Assembly: GCA_051294375.1 (NCBI GenBank)
Contig: CM119265.1
Coordinates: forward strand, 8,378,772 to 8,442,771
DNA: 64,000 nt
Source of the DNA: Paraspadella gotoi
Taxonomy: Eukaryota; Chaetognatha
Direction: 5' to 3'
A model generated the notes under the pieces. It saw only the letters and a list, made by a program, of their open reading frames with translations, was not told the origin of the DNA and searched no databases. The translations under genes were made by a program, and so were the position numbers. Positions 36,518 to 47,198 of the stretch are shown here, piece after piece. Position 1 is the stretch's first letter. Each line of letters starts with the position of its first letter.

Positions 36518-38359
36518 ATGGTTCGCTTCGCGATCGTCCTCGGCGTCTTTCTCGCCGCGGTGATCGTCCGCGAAGTGGGAGGCAACGTCCTGAAGGAAGA
36601 CTTGAATAGGCTGCTTCAAAAGGTGGATGGGAGAAGGCGGAAAGGGGGCGTCGGTGGGGGGAAAAGAGAGAGGGGGCGTGAGTGGGGCTACGTTTTTAGT
36701 TAGAGGGATTAAAGTTATTCCGTAGAATTGGTAAAAGAAAAGCGGAGATGTTTACATAAAAAAAGCTTATATACTTACTCCCTCATAAAAGCCACGCCAC
36801 GCCCCCTTTTCCTCTAGACTAAAGAGGTCATATACGCCGACCGGATGCACAAGCGTCTGCAGGCGGCGGCGTATCAGGTCCGAAACCGCTTCCGTCTCGA
36901 TGATCACCGTTCGGCCGCTCGACGCGCCCACGTCCGGCAGACAGCGGAGAAGTTCGCCCGACGCCTCTTCCAACTGGCCAAAGCGGCGCGGTTCGTCGAG
37001 GACGCCAAAGCCGCCGCCGCCGCCGCATCGGGAGACGCGATGCAGCAACTTAAGGAGGCGGAGAAGACGGCGGACGAGGCGAGGGAGGAAGAGAAGGAGG
37101 CGGAGAAGCAGGCGGAGAAGGAGGACAAAATAGAGGAGAAGGCTGAGGAGGAGGAGGAGGAGGAAGGCCAGTTGAACGAGGAGGAAGCGGGGCTGGAATC
37201 TGATCTAGAAAATCAGGCGCCGCCTGAAGAGGAAGAGGAGGAGGAGGGGCAGAATCAGTCAGATTCCGATTCCGACGAAGAAAATAATGAGCAGAAAGAC
37301 AAGGACGCCCAAGAGGAGCAAGGGAAAAAGGAGGCCGGAGTGGAAAAGGAAGAAGAGCATTTGGAAGAAAAGAGGAAGAAGGAGAACGAGGAGGGGAAGG
37401 AGGAAGAGAAAGCCCTACAGAAAAAAGGAGAACTGGGAACGATGGAATCGAACGAGAAAGATGATGCGGAAGCTAAGGAGGAAGAACACGCGACGCAGGA
37501 GCAGCCGTCGGAAGAGGAGAATACGAATCCGGTCCAGGCCATCGTCAAGTTTTTGGCCACGGATCCGGAGCCTCATCAGGCCGACAACGCGGAGCTGACT
37601 GATCCCGACGAAACCAACAACAGCGTCAAGAAGTTGGTCAAGCACACCAACGAGAATCTGGAGAAGAAGACCGACGGCGAAGTGGTGAGGGAGTGGGTCG
37701 AAGGGTCAAAGGTCACGTGGGCAAAGGATGAGACGTGTCGCGGGGATATTGGAAATGCGTTTTGACCGATAGCGAATCGATTGAATAGCGATCCGGCGCC
37801 GGGATTCTTTTCGCAGGTGATTAACAAGGGAATGGACAAGAACACCCTGAAGAAGAACGGCGAGATCGCGAAGAAGACCGTCAAGGAATCCCAGGACAAG
37901 AAGAAGGGCGGAGAGGAAATCATCGACAAGGAGGTGGGCATTAGGGAGGGGGGTGGGGAAAGTGATAGACAGAGTAAAAATTGGTGGGGGGGGGAAAAGG
38001 GAATGGGGAAAGAGGGAGGAGAGAGGAAATAAGGGAGGAGTAAAAAGGAGAGATGAGGTCAGCATCGGTCAAATCGATCGAAAGAAAAGTAGATGGAATG
38101 AAAAGACGGATGGAGGAGTAGACAGCTAAAAATTGGAAGTGTGAAGTTCATTACGATAATAACGACTAATAAGAAAAAGTGGCGGAAAAAGACATTGTAA
38201 GACATTGTTGATCATCGTGTTCAGGCCAACCTGGAGATCGATCGCGCTCCCAACTCGGACAAGGTGGATCCCGCCATCAAGAACGCCGCCCACGTCAGAG
38301 TCTTTAACGTCGCTAACTTGGCCGTCGTCGCCGCCATCTCGTGCCTTCTCGCTCTGTGA
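36518..38359 (+). CDS. secreted, Glu/Lys-rich coiled-coil protein with C-terminal anchor signal
   Basis: Four exons: 36518-36622, 36818-37684, 37817-37933 and 38225-38359. All three introns are phase 0, the acceptors (CTCTAG, TTTTCGCAG, GTGTTCAG) are good, and the protein is 407 residues. Residues 1-22 (MVRFAIVLGVFLAAVIVREV...) are a signal peptide. Residues 45-110 form an Arg/Ala-rich helix ending in AKAAAAAASGDA. Residues about 115-290 are runs of Glu, Lys and Ser-Asp (EEEKEAEKQAEKEDK, SDSDSDEENN), strongly helical and acidic. Exon 3 is lysine-rich. Exon 4 ends VFNVANLAVVAAISCLLAL, a hydrophobic tail with nothing after it, preceded by small residues (NAAH). This is the form of a GPI-attachment signal, so the mature protein is probably at the cell surface or in matrix. 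The first donor (GTGGAT) is non-consensus. Family unrecognised; calcium or mineral binding by the acidic region is speculation. Frameshifted copies lie at 27.9 and 58.4 kb. Confidence 0.8.
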
Positions 38360-38529
38360 GAGTCTTCGTTGTCATGACGACGGAGACGCGACGGCGAAAC
38401 AAAAAAAAAAAGATTTCAAAGGATTTCGAGTTTTTTTTTTCGCTCAATTTAAGACGGTCACCATTTAATTATTTTTTTTTTTGAATAGACGAGATTCGTG
38501 TTAGGGAATTTTAATCTTATTTTATAGGG

Positions 38530-38535
38530 AATAAA
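38530..38535 (+). promoter_or_regulatory. AATAAA polyadenylation signal
   Basis: AATAAA 170 bp after the stop of the acidic-protein gene; the same hexamer sits at the matching place in copy C (about 60478). Confidence 0.5.
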
Positions 38536-38727
38536 TTGGGGATGGAGGTTTTTGAAAAGAAAAATAGAGAAAAAGTGACACGTTTTTATGTGTTTTGTCT
38601 TTTTTTGTAATATTTTTTCAAGACATTGAATTATTTTTACATGAAAAAGTTGAGTCTTGTTAAACGAACGGTCGCGATTGGTACGTTTAACCAACAATTA
38701 ATAAATAAATACTTATTTTTTCAACCG

Positions 38728-38870
38728 ACTGATGAGCGCTAGGAGGCCAGTTAGAGAGGTTGGGCGGTGGAAGGGTCGTAGGTTCGAAACGGGTCACCTA
38801 CAGTTTTCTTTCTCAATCCCTGCCAACGTAGAATTTATTTATTTATTTATCGGGTGCAAGGTGATCTGAC
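38728..38870 (+). mobile_element. tRNA-derived SINE-like sequence
   Basis: GAGCGCTAGGAGGCCAGTTA resembles a tRNA D-arm/A-box region. About 45 bp on, GGTTCGAAACG (38781-38791) is a near-perfect pol III B box, followed by a tRNA-unrelated tail and an (ATTT)n run (38828-38852). Spacing and order fit a SINE head derived from a tRNA; the anticodon and acceptor stems are not restorable, so it is not a tRNA gene. Target-site duplications were not identified. A copy lies in block C. Confidence 0.5.
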
Positions 38871-39418
38871 AAAAATTTCATTCAATACAAATTTTCTATT
38901 AATTCCGCTCTGTGGTTATATTTTTAAACAGGGAACCTGAGGTTTGCTGCGCGACCGAAAAGAGAAAGGGGGGAGGCGAGGAAGTAGCCTTAAATCCCTC
39001 GGGCGAAATTAGCAACCGCGAGGGAACGAAGAAGGCAGGACGCAGAGTGGGCGTGTCCCTCGACGAATGTTTTTGACGGGAGGTCAGCGTCATCGTCGGT
39101 TTCATCCAAAGCGGCGACGCCCTCGTATGCCCTTTGTTTTTTATGTTTTCTTTTTTTCAGAAGGCGGCGTTGGTGGTGGCGTTTTGATCGTGGTCTATTA
39201 ATAAAGATGTTGTGGAAATGGAGGGTAGGGGAAGACGTGAAGGTTTCAGAGTTAGAGTTAGTGAACCTTAGGGGTTTTAATACTAAACTGTATTGTCTAA
39301 AAGAAGTTGGTTTTCGCTGGAATGAGTCGAGACTAGAATACGATAAATTCTATACATATTACATAAATCATATAATTTGTGATACCCGTAACGTAACGCT
39401 TGATCGAATGAATATCAG

Positions 39419-39550
39419 GATGAACCAGTCGATGCTCATTATGATCATAAGGATGACTACAAAGACGACGATAACGACGACGACGAACCTCGACCTTCGA
39501 CTTCGCCGTCAAAAAAGAAGAGTTACGACGACGGGCGGGTCCAACGTCCC
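39419..39550 (+). CDS. candidate Asp-rich exon
   Basis: 44 codons, DEPVDAHYDHKDDYKDDDND then DDEPRPSTSPSKKKSYDDGR, between a TATCAG acceptor and a GTAAAT donor at 39551, in phase 0. An in-frame TGA lies 13 bases before the exon, so it must be reached by splicing. The acceptor lacks a pyrimidine tract. The corresponding stretches in blocks D (about 48300-48460) and C (about 61390-61550) are disrupted by indels. No family recognised. Confidence 0.3.
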
Positions 39551-39775
39551 GTAAATCTACTTCCTCTCCTTTTCTAAATTCTTCACAGTTTTTAAATTCT
39601 TTTTAAATTTCAGTCTTTGTCAATTTCATGGTTTTTTTTTCCCTCTCGCGCGATTATCGGATTATTTCGTCTTGAGTCTCGATTTTCGATTCAACCCGAC
39701 GACCATAAAATTGGATTTTGTGTTGATGACTCTTTTAAGCGACGATAGATGGGAGAGGGGTGGTTTTTTTTGTTG

Positions 39776-40135
39776 AGGGGGTGGTAATAAGAAGGCTTGG
39801 CGGTGGGTACAGGGGTGTGGAGGGGAATAAAAGAGAAGGGGGTGGTAATAAGAATGCTTGGCGGTGGAGTACAGGGGTGTGGAGGGGGAATAAAAGAGAG
39901 GGGGGTGGTAATAAGAAGAAGGCTTGGCGGTGGGTACAGGGGTGTGGAGGGGAATAAAAGAGAGGGGGGTGGTAATAAGAAGGCTTGGCGTGGGTACAGG
40001 GGTGTGGAGGGGAATAAAAGAGAGGGGGGTGGTAATAAGAAGGCTTGGCGGTGGGTACAGGGGTGGGAGGGGAATAAAAGAGAGGGGGTGGTAATAAAGA
40101 GGCTTGTCATTGGGTACAGGGGTGTGGAAGGGAAA
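39776..40135. repeat. G-rich ~62-bp minisatellite, 6 units
   Basis: Unit reads GGTGGTAATAAGAAGGCTTG GCGGTGGGTACAGGGGTGTG GAGGGGAATAAAAGAGAGGG. Units are 60-63 bp and highly similar. Frames on the minus strand stay open because the unit has no stop there, giving a Pro-rich 21-residue repeat. This is an artefact of the array rather than evidence for a gene. Confidence 0.93.
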
Positions 40136-40943
40136 AAATTTTCCATTAATCATTCCGTCGTCGTGTTTTTTCGACGCGTCAGAAGATGAACCAAGATACA
40201 CACGATGTACCCATGCACCCATGCACCCATGATGCACCCAAGATGCACCATGATACAACCAAACGCTTTACAAAATTCTCCAGATACTTATTGATTTTTT
40301 TTATGACCGTCGTCGTCGTCTTTAATGGAACTCACCTCGAAGCTAAGTATCACTTCGCCACTTACTTTCACTTTCCTTCAAAAATTTCCAAATTTCCTAG
40401 AAACATCTGATTTCAACGGAATCTTGTTTAGTTTTTACTACTATAACTAACATTCAAGTCCTAAGAAATCGCCACTCGCTGGCCACTCTAAAATGCGACT
40501 CTCACATGGCAATGCCACACTAAAGCGACTGACCCCAAAGAGCGCCTTACTATCGTCCATAGCCTGATACTAATAGTAGAAACGAGCCGCTCCAGTAAAA
40601 CAAAAAACAAAAAAAAATTCCCGCCGATCGTCTTTTGTCCCGAATCTTCCGCTCATCGTTTGACTTTGCCGAAGCGCCCTCGCGCGACTAAACGATTTAC
40701 GGTTTCACAAACGAGCGCCGAAAATAAATCACGTGAAAGTCTCTCGCCGTCTCGGCTCTTAATGAAAACGGTGACAACAACGACGAGGATTTTCGCCGTT
40801 TGAACTCAAAGGCGTCCGCTGAGCTATTTACTCATTTTATGATTTTTTTTTTTAATGACGACGACGGTGAAGACACCGACGACGAAACTGTGTGTTAAGT
40901 TAAAGAGAAGGAGAGAGACAGAGAGAAGAGAGAAAGACGAGAG

Positions 40944-43900
40944 AGGCATTCGTTAAATTGCGAACTTCCATGAATAATCACTGGATTTACCGGGTCTCCA
41001 ATATTTTCTAATTTGGTTTTTTTAGATTCGGAAAAATTTTAGGAAAGAAATCGGTTTGAAAACGACGATTAAAACTGGGACTTGAAGACTGTAAGACAAA
41101 ACAACTCACTCTCTCTCTCTCTCTCAAAACCGTGACGAAAAAGATGAAAGAACGACGGCGAACACTTGTCAATTGAATTCTTTTCATTTAGAAATATTAC
41201 AACGAGTGAAGATAGATGAAGATGAGAGAGAAAGGAAAAAAAATATAATGAAACCAAGATGCATTTTCAATTTATTATAATTTGATTTTGAAATTCATAC
41301 CTACGAGACAGTATTTTGCTGGTCGTCTTCTATTCTTGTTAAAAATATGTGGTTAAGAGTTAAATTTTATTCATTTCACTATTTACTAACTTTATAATAA
41401 GATTTTTAGATTCAATTATCTCCATTTTATTGTTGGAATTAGTCCAGTCTTTTCCGTACGATGTTGAGTTCATCACTTTTCCGTCGGGGCCACCTCGTAC
41501 GCTGATTTATTTTTTTTTTCTTCAAAAAAAAAAAAAAAAAGGAAAAAAAATTGGAATAGTTAAAAAATTATGGAAAGGATAAATTTTAATCATGATTTTT
41601 TCAAATCAATTCACTATTGGATAGAAACGTTAACCTCCAACCATTAATACAAGTATGAGAAAGAAGGGAAGCGCTCTTATCTCTCTAAAAATTAAATCTG
41701 TTGCAAACGTACAGTCAACGGAAACCGGAAAAGATATCAATAGGGATAAGAAATGGTTTACCAAATAAATGACATCCTGTGTTTGAATTTTAAGAGGGAT
41801 TTGACCTTTTTTCTAGACCTTCCTGTGCGTGCTATGAAGAATGATATCAGCTATTAAAATTTCCTTTATTAGAGGCAGCCCAACCCAAGAATTCAGCTTT
41901 CTGCATAAAAAAAAATCGAAATTCATGGAAAAAATGACTTCCAAGTGAAAGTAAGAGGAATGGAGGGTATCAGTATTTAGGGGAGATCAAATTAAAAATT
42001 TTTCCAATAAATATCTCGTCCTTGTGCGAATTGCAAAAGAGATGGGTATTTTTCTCCACTTTCCCGCGCGAAAGAAAAATTAATGACTATTCACCATTTT
42101 CGAATTCCTTTTAATGATAGGACCCTTTAAGCTTATGATATCATTATCAACTGGGTCCCTTAAGGATAAGGTTAAAGCTCAGAGAATAATGTGGAATCAA
42201 GAACTTTTTGCATGCCAGTGGGTCTTCCCTAGGTCTGTTGCAGGAGGAATTTAATTGCTCGCCAGCAGCAGGATATCATTTAGAGTTTGGAGGCAGGGGA
42301 TAAGATTAGAAGTCAATGGATTTTATTCTGAGGCAGTGAGAGCTTGGCTGGGGCCTGGGTGCAAATTATGAGCCAGGAATCTCTGCCTCACTGAAAACTA
42401 TATTTATTATATAATGTGAATGTGACTTGATAGTAAGGAGAAATTTTAAGCCACTCGGGCTCTTTTGAATGCAGTGTTTGCACACAATGTGAGACAGTTG
42501 GACAATTCCTAAATATTGCCCAATAGTGTACTCCTCGGAGACAAAAATGTTGACCGCAATGCGAGATAAGAAAAAAAAATGTAGGAAATTGTGTTCCAAA
42601 GATCATCCATTCTGATTTTGTCTTAAGTTACAGGGGAGAGTTAAACGGTTGGAAAGATGTCTTTTGCGGAGGTTATGGTGATCTAAGATGAAAAGTTATC
42701 AGTTATAAGCATTATGAATCTAAATGGGAAGGTCTTGGAGGTTGAGTTAAAAGATTGAACTGGAGAGGCATTTGGTGCTCAATATCTCTAGATCCTCAAG
42801 GTCTCTAGGTCATCTGTGTTGCGACAGAATGGGTATTAATTTTGAACGTCATATATGCATGTTGCTTATTATGGATATGTAATGCATTTGTCATTGTCTG
42901 TGTGTTGTTTAGAAAGAGAGAGATAGATATTAGTGTTAGAGTGATGAAGTGTGTAAGGCTTTATGGGAAACTGGGTGATGCCTAATGAAAGACTAGATTT
43001 GACAGAATTTGATAAAGGAGTGGGTGAATAACAGAAGAGGAGCTAAAATTAATCTGAGGAATGGCCGAGGGATACTTAAGTCTATAATTATTGAGGAGAA
43101 AAGAGGAGAAGGTGAGGGGCAGGGAAAACGCTGGAACTCTCAAACTAAAATGTAAAAAAGGAGTGCGAGAAACGGACAGGGAGCCACCTTGGGGAGGCAT
43201 ACAGGGAAGCGGGAGGAATATGGGTCAGAAAAGAAGAGGGGTCGGCACTGCTGGGAGGAACAGGGGAAGGAATGGAGGAGACAGGACCCTTGGGGAACGG
43301 AGCCTGACCACACTTTCTTGTATCTTCTCTCTCTCTCGCTCGTCTGCTCTCTGCGTCTTCTCTACTCTGGTATCAGTAAAAATCAATGCTCTGGCCCTCT
43401 ACTCTCTCTCTTTCTCATCTTTCTCTACACTCTTCCCTGTTTATTTCACGTGTAGGCAGATGAAGGGAATCGAGAGTATCATTTTCGTTTTTGTGTCCTT
43501 TTCATATTTTTTTCCAATTGTTGCTCTTTTTTATCCCTCTTTCCTTTAGTTTTATTGGGCCACTTCTTTGTCTAGTGTGTTATCGCCTATCGCTGTTTGA
43601 TCTGGTACATTTGTCGATTAAGTATTGCGTTGCGTATAATTTCGGTTTATATGGTAAAATAAACTTAAGCGCTTGTGTGGGTTTAAAGAGTTTTAGTTTA
43701 AAATACAAAGAGCAATTAAAAGGGGAAATTGATACTAATGTAATTGTTAGGTACGGACCTACGTTGCTAAAGTTTTAAGAATATATTCATTGTAAACTCA
43801 TGGGTTAATATACTCGAAATCTAATATGCCAGAGAAATTGTGTGGTGAGTAAGTGAATGTGGGTTAATCAATTAAACGAAGTTTTAAACCGCATTTTAAA

Positions 43901-44431
43901 GACCGTCGCGGTGACGCTGGAGGCATTGACAGACAATTGAGGGTACAACCGATTAAAGTAAAAAGACACTAGCAACGGGAATGAATAATAATAATAAAAT
44001 AGAATATATAATTAATCTTAGTAATAATAATCTGACAAATCAAAGAGGCATGAATTAATTATAAGAACAAGCTGAAAAAACTCATAACTTCTAAGATGAG
44101 TATAACAGGAAAATAATAATGAAAACCATGCATTTTGTTCCAGGAAGGCCACTGTTACTATTAATTAACTGGTATCTAACTTCTACAAGATCATTACTCT
44201 CTATCTCTCTCTTCTCTCTCTCTCTCTCTGGCTCTTGTGTCTCTATCTCTCTCTCCATCTCTTGCTCTCTCTCTCTCATCTCATCTCTCTCTACTCTTGG
44301 TACTCCCCTCATTCAGCTCTAAAGATTTACACACTTAAAACACGTATCAACCGTAAAATTTCCATACGAGTCTAACCCAGGTTAAAGGTCGCAGGAGAGA
44401 TTACTAACATTAACTAATTATACAGAGACAT
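40944..44431. other. unshared island, no supported gene
   Basis: Not present in blocks C or D. AT-rich to 41.9 kb; then to about 43.5 kb the texture changes to fewer CG and more TGG/AGG/CTG words. Frames at 42366-42606 (-), 43091-43549 (+) and 43491-43778 (+) lack splice signals or recognisable motifs. TC arrays lie at 41105-41124 and 44200-44290. Confidence 0.45.
42144..42163 (-). mobile_element. second end of the TTAA MITE family
   Basis: The reverse complement reads TTAAGGGACCCAGTTGATAA, matching the left end of the 29.8-kb MITE (TTAAGGGACCCAGTGATA). An inverted GGACCC lies at 42120-42125. The other terminus was not found to the left, so this is a remnant or a diverged element. Confidence 0.55.
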
Positions 44432-44456
44432 NNNNNNNNNNNNNNNNNNNNNNNNN

Positions 44457-44870
44457 ATTAATTAAAGTAAAGTGGCCTTCCTGAACAAAGCATGACATTA
44501 GAAAAGTGAGGCGCAAAAAGCGTTGCGATTTAATAAATCATTTGTTCGTTGGTAGGTTAATCGGTTGTCTCATTGTCTGTCTGTCCGCGCGCTTTAAATG
44601 TACGTTGAAAAAATCACAACTAAACAAATTTATGGCAAGTCGAGTAATAATGATTTATCTAAATACAGCACGTAGTTTTAAAATATATTTGTATTAAAAA
44701 CTTTAACACAAGGCTATTTACGTAATTATAGCGAATAATCTAAAGCAGAAAAAGGTGGCGAACAAAAAAGTGAATAAGAGGGAAAAAAGAGCAAAATTGA
44801 AAAAAGAAAAGGAAACACGAAAATGCTTCGATTTCCCTTCATTGCCACGTGAAATAACAGGGGAAGAGTG
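44457..44870 (+). repeat. block X, copy 1
   Basis: About 415 bp, from 'aaagtaaagtggccttcctg' to 'attgccacgtgaaataacag', recurring at 50396-50835 and 63248-63665. It begins directly after an N gap. No gene. Confidence 0.88.
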
Positions 44871-45019
44871 AGAGAAAGAGAGCTTTGATATATCACTTTA
44901 CTTAGTTACATATTCCCCCGTCGTGTTTTTGCTCTCTTTCCAACTTTCAGCCCCCAAAAATCCTAGGTTCAGTCTTAATCGTGCGCGGTCAACACTCAAT
45001 TTTCTTAGAGGAACTTTTC

Positions 45020-45590
45020 GCGACCTTTTTTTTTCCCGGGGTCATCGCGTCGCGTCGCCCCTCTCCCTGGTTTCTGTTTTCATTCCCCTCAACCGACTTG
45101 TTTTTTTCCCGGGGGGTCGATCCGCCCCGGTCGCGCTCGGCCCCTCTCCCTGTTTCGTTTCGATTCCACCTCACCGACCTTTTTTTCTTTGCCCGGGGTC
45201 ATCCGCCACGGATCGCGTCGCCCCTCCTCCCTGGTTTTGTCATTCCCCTCACCGTACTTTGTTTTTTTCGGGCTCATCCGCCCCGCGTCGCAGTCGCCTC
45301 TCCCTGTTTTGTTCATTCCCGCTCACCGACTTTTTTTGTTCCCGGGTCATTTCCGCCCGGTCGGGCGCATATGCGGTCGGCCCCTCTCGCCGTATTTGTT
45401 TCATCTCCCTCACCGACTTTTTTTTTCCCGGGGGTCATCCGCCCGGTCGCGTCGCCCCTTCCTCCCTGTTTTAGGTTTCATTCCCCTCACCGACTTTTTT
45501 TTTTCCCGGGGTCATCCGCCTGTGGCACGGCGCCCGGTCGCGTCACCCGTCTCCTGTTTTGTTCCATTCCCCTCACCGACTTTCACCCTA
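45020..45590. repeat. GC-rich ~80-bp minisatellite, 7-8 units
   Basis: Each unit has CTCACCGACTTTTTTTTCCC, then GGGGTCATCCGCCCGGTCGC, then GTCGCCCCTCTCCCTGTTTT. Units are 74-88 bp. Long open frames across it (Phe/Pro/Arg-rich) exist in all three frames and reflect the repeat. Confidence 0.92.
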
Positions 45591-46149
45591 GAAACTGAGC
45601 CTTTTCTACCAACTCTAAAATTCTTTGAATTGTCACTTTTTACAAATCAATTTTCTTTTATTAGATCAGAATTTTAAAACGGTTCTTCACGCTTAACCCT
45701 ATTTCCAATCTGTATATATTCTCTCCAAATAGTCACTAATCTTACTTTTTTTTAACTGACCACTACCGGCACTAGAGCCGCGTTTTCTCTAGAATTACAT
45801 TACTTTTTAAACTACTTCCATTAACTTCCTCACCGCCAACTCACAATTTCCCGCAACCCCACGTCTCAATTCCCATATTCGCTCTTCCTCTTTCCCGCAA
45901 ACCCCGCGAATGTCGACTCCATTTTTACCACCCCCCCCCCTCAACCACGCTTTCCCACCCCCGCTTCTATAATTCTATTTCCATTCCCTCTTCCCCTCGG
46001 CCATTGGGCCCGGTGAAAGGAAAAAGCGCGGAACGAATCCTTCGGGGTGCTATTCTGCCTGAGATCCCCAGCTGTTGGCCTGGGTTTTTTTTATAGCCAG
46101 AAAGCGAGAACGAGGGGAAACGAGAGAGGAGAGAGAGAGAAGAGAGAGA

Positions 46150-46184
<35 letters not shown>

Positions 46185-46189
46185 AGAGC

Positions 46190-46490
46190 AAGAGCGAAAA
46201 CTTGTCTAATAATATGGCTATCTTTAAAATTAACAACCTTGTTTCACCCTCTTTTTCTAACTTACGACTTTGTTCATAGTTGATATAACTTAAATCTCTC
46301 TTTATAGTGTGCAAGGCTGCTGTCGACTTCGACACAGATCCTTTCCTTTGTATTTAATCAGCTGATGCGAAAATCCGAGCAAAAGATCTCGAGAATTCGA
46401 CAGTCTTTTTTTTTCTTTCTTTTTTCTTTTTGTTCTTTCTTTTGTCGGTTCGAAGTACGACGTCTCCTTTTCTAAAGAAAAAATAAACAT
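46190..46490 (-). pseudogene. Lys/Glu-rich candidate exon, inverted copy
   Basis: Minus-strand counterpart of 54711-54966. It reads LEKETSYFEPTKERTKRKKK, then after a frameshift GFSHQLIKYKGKDL, then after another DLSYINYEQSRKLEKEGETR and LLILKIAILLDKFS before a TC array. Here an in-frame ATG precedes the acceptor-like TTCTTTAG. The combined similarity of the two copies supports a real coding segment, but neither copy is fully intact. Confidence 0.35.
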
Positions 46491-47198
46491 AAAGAATAGA
46501 AAATAAAATTCTAAAAGAGTAATTCAGCCAACCGAAAACAACGAATTTGATGCCACAAAAGTTTTACGTTTTCCGATTTTCTGATTTAAAAAACAGCAAT
46601 TAATTTTCGCGTGAATTTGCCGACAAGAATGAAACCGGCAAAGAATAAAAAATATTTTAAATTTCAAGCTTAAATGAGAATCGACTTACCTGTTTGATCG
46701 AACCAGAGGAAAGAAGGCGAAGAGAAGAAGGAATTTTAAAAAAGAAAACGAATTATTAAATTTAAATAAACAAGAAGGTCAAGACGATTTGGTGCAATGA
46801 AACAACAGATGTGGAAGAAAAAAAAAATAGTTTAAAAATTATTAAAATTAGGAAACTCTGCGCAAAAAATCTTACTAGTTGTCGAAGTTTCCATTTTGCC
46901 GATTCTCGTTCCTCACGACTTGCACTTCGATTTAACCACTTTTCTCCGCCACCCACGGCCTCTTGGCCCTACCAGATAACGCCACCTCTAACAACCTCGC
47001 CGCCAAACAAGCGACCGGAGAGCCAACTCATTACTCCGCGAGATATTCGAGAGAAGGCTCTCGGCCGGAACGGAAGCCGCTTCGGGAACCGGAGCCCTGA
47101 ACCACTTTTCTCTTATCTCTCTCTCCTCTTCTCTCTCTACTCTCTCTCTCTGCTCTCTCTCTCTCCTTCTTTCNNNNNNNNNNNNNNNNNNNNNNNNN

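Larger units (their letters stand above)
29590..38170 (+). repeat. 8.3-kb direct duplication, copy B
   Basis: Colinear with copy A but with two additions: a 356-bp TTAA-flanked MITE (29809-30164) and a unique 30-bp segment at about 36665-36696. It continues past the end of A into the last exon of the acidic-protein gene. A 225-N gap interrupts it at 31194-31418. Confidence 0.9.
44881..47115 (-). repeat. block Y, inverted copy
   Basis: Reverse complement of 54103-56316: GC-rich minisatellite, then a unique 400 bp, a GA/TC array, the Lys/Glu-rich candidate exon and the distal 400 bp, all in mirrored order. It ends at a TC array and N gap, after which a partial direct copy begins. Confidence 0.88.

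Noticed and set aside
39455-39475. FLAG-tag-like DYKDDDN, suggesting vector sequence
   Set aside because: It is part of a longer Asp-rich genomic frame present in degraded form in two other blocks; no vector sequence is nearby.
39776-40135. CRISPR-like spaced repeats
   Set aside because: Whole units are repeated without unique spacers, in a spliced eukaryotic genome; this is a minisatellite.
39662-40258. 198-residue Pro-rich minus-strand frame with a 21-residue repeat (related frames at 48864-49364 and 61742-62548)
   Set aside because: It follows the 62-bp minisatellite, several frames are open at once, and the translation is not conserved between the three copies.
43091-43549. 152-residue plus-strand frame
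   Set aside because: Low-complexity purine-rich first half and TC-rich second half; no motif, splice sites or second copy.
44923-45677. Three overlapping 160-205 residue Phe/Pro/Arg frames
   Set aside because: All three frames are open across the 80-bp minisatellite; this reflects the lack of stops in the unit.
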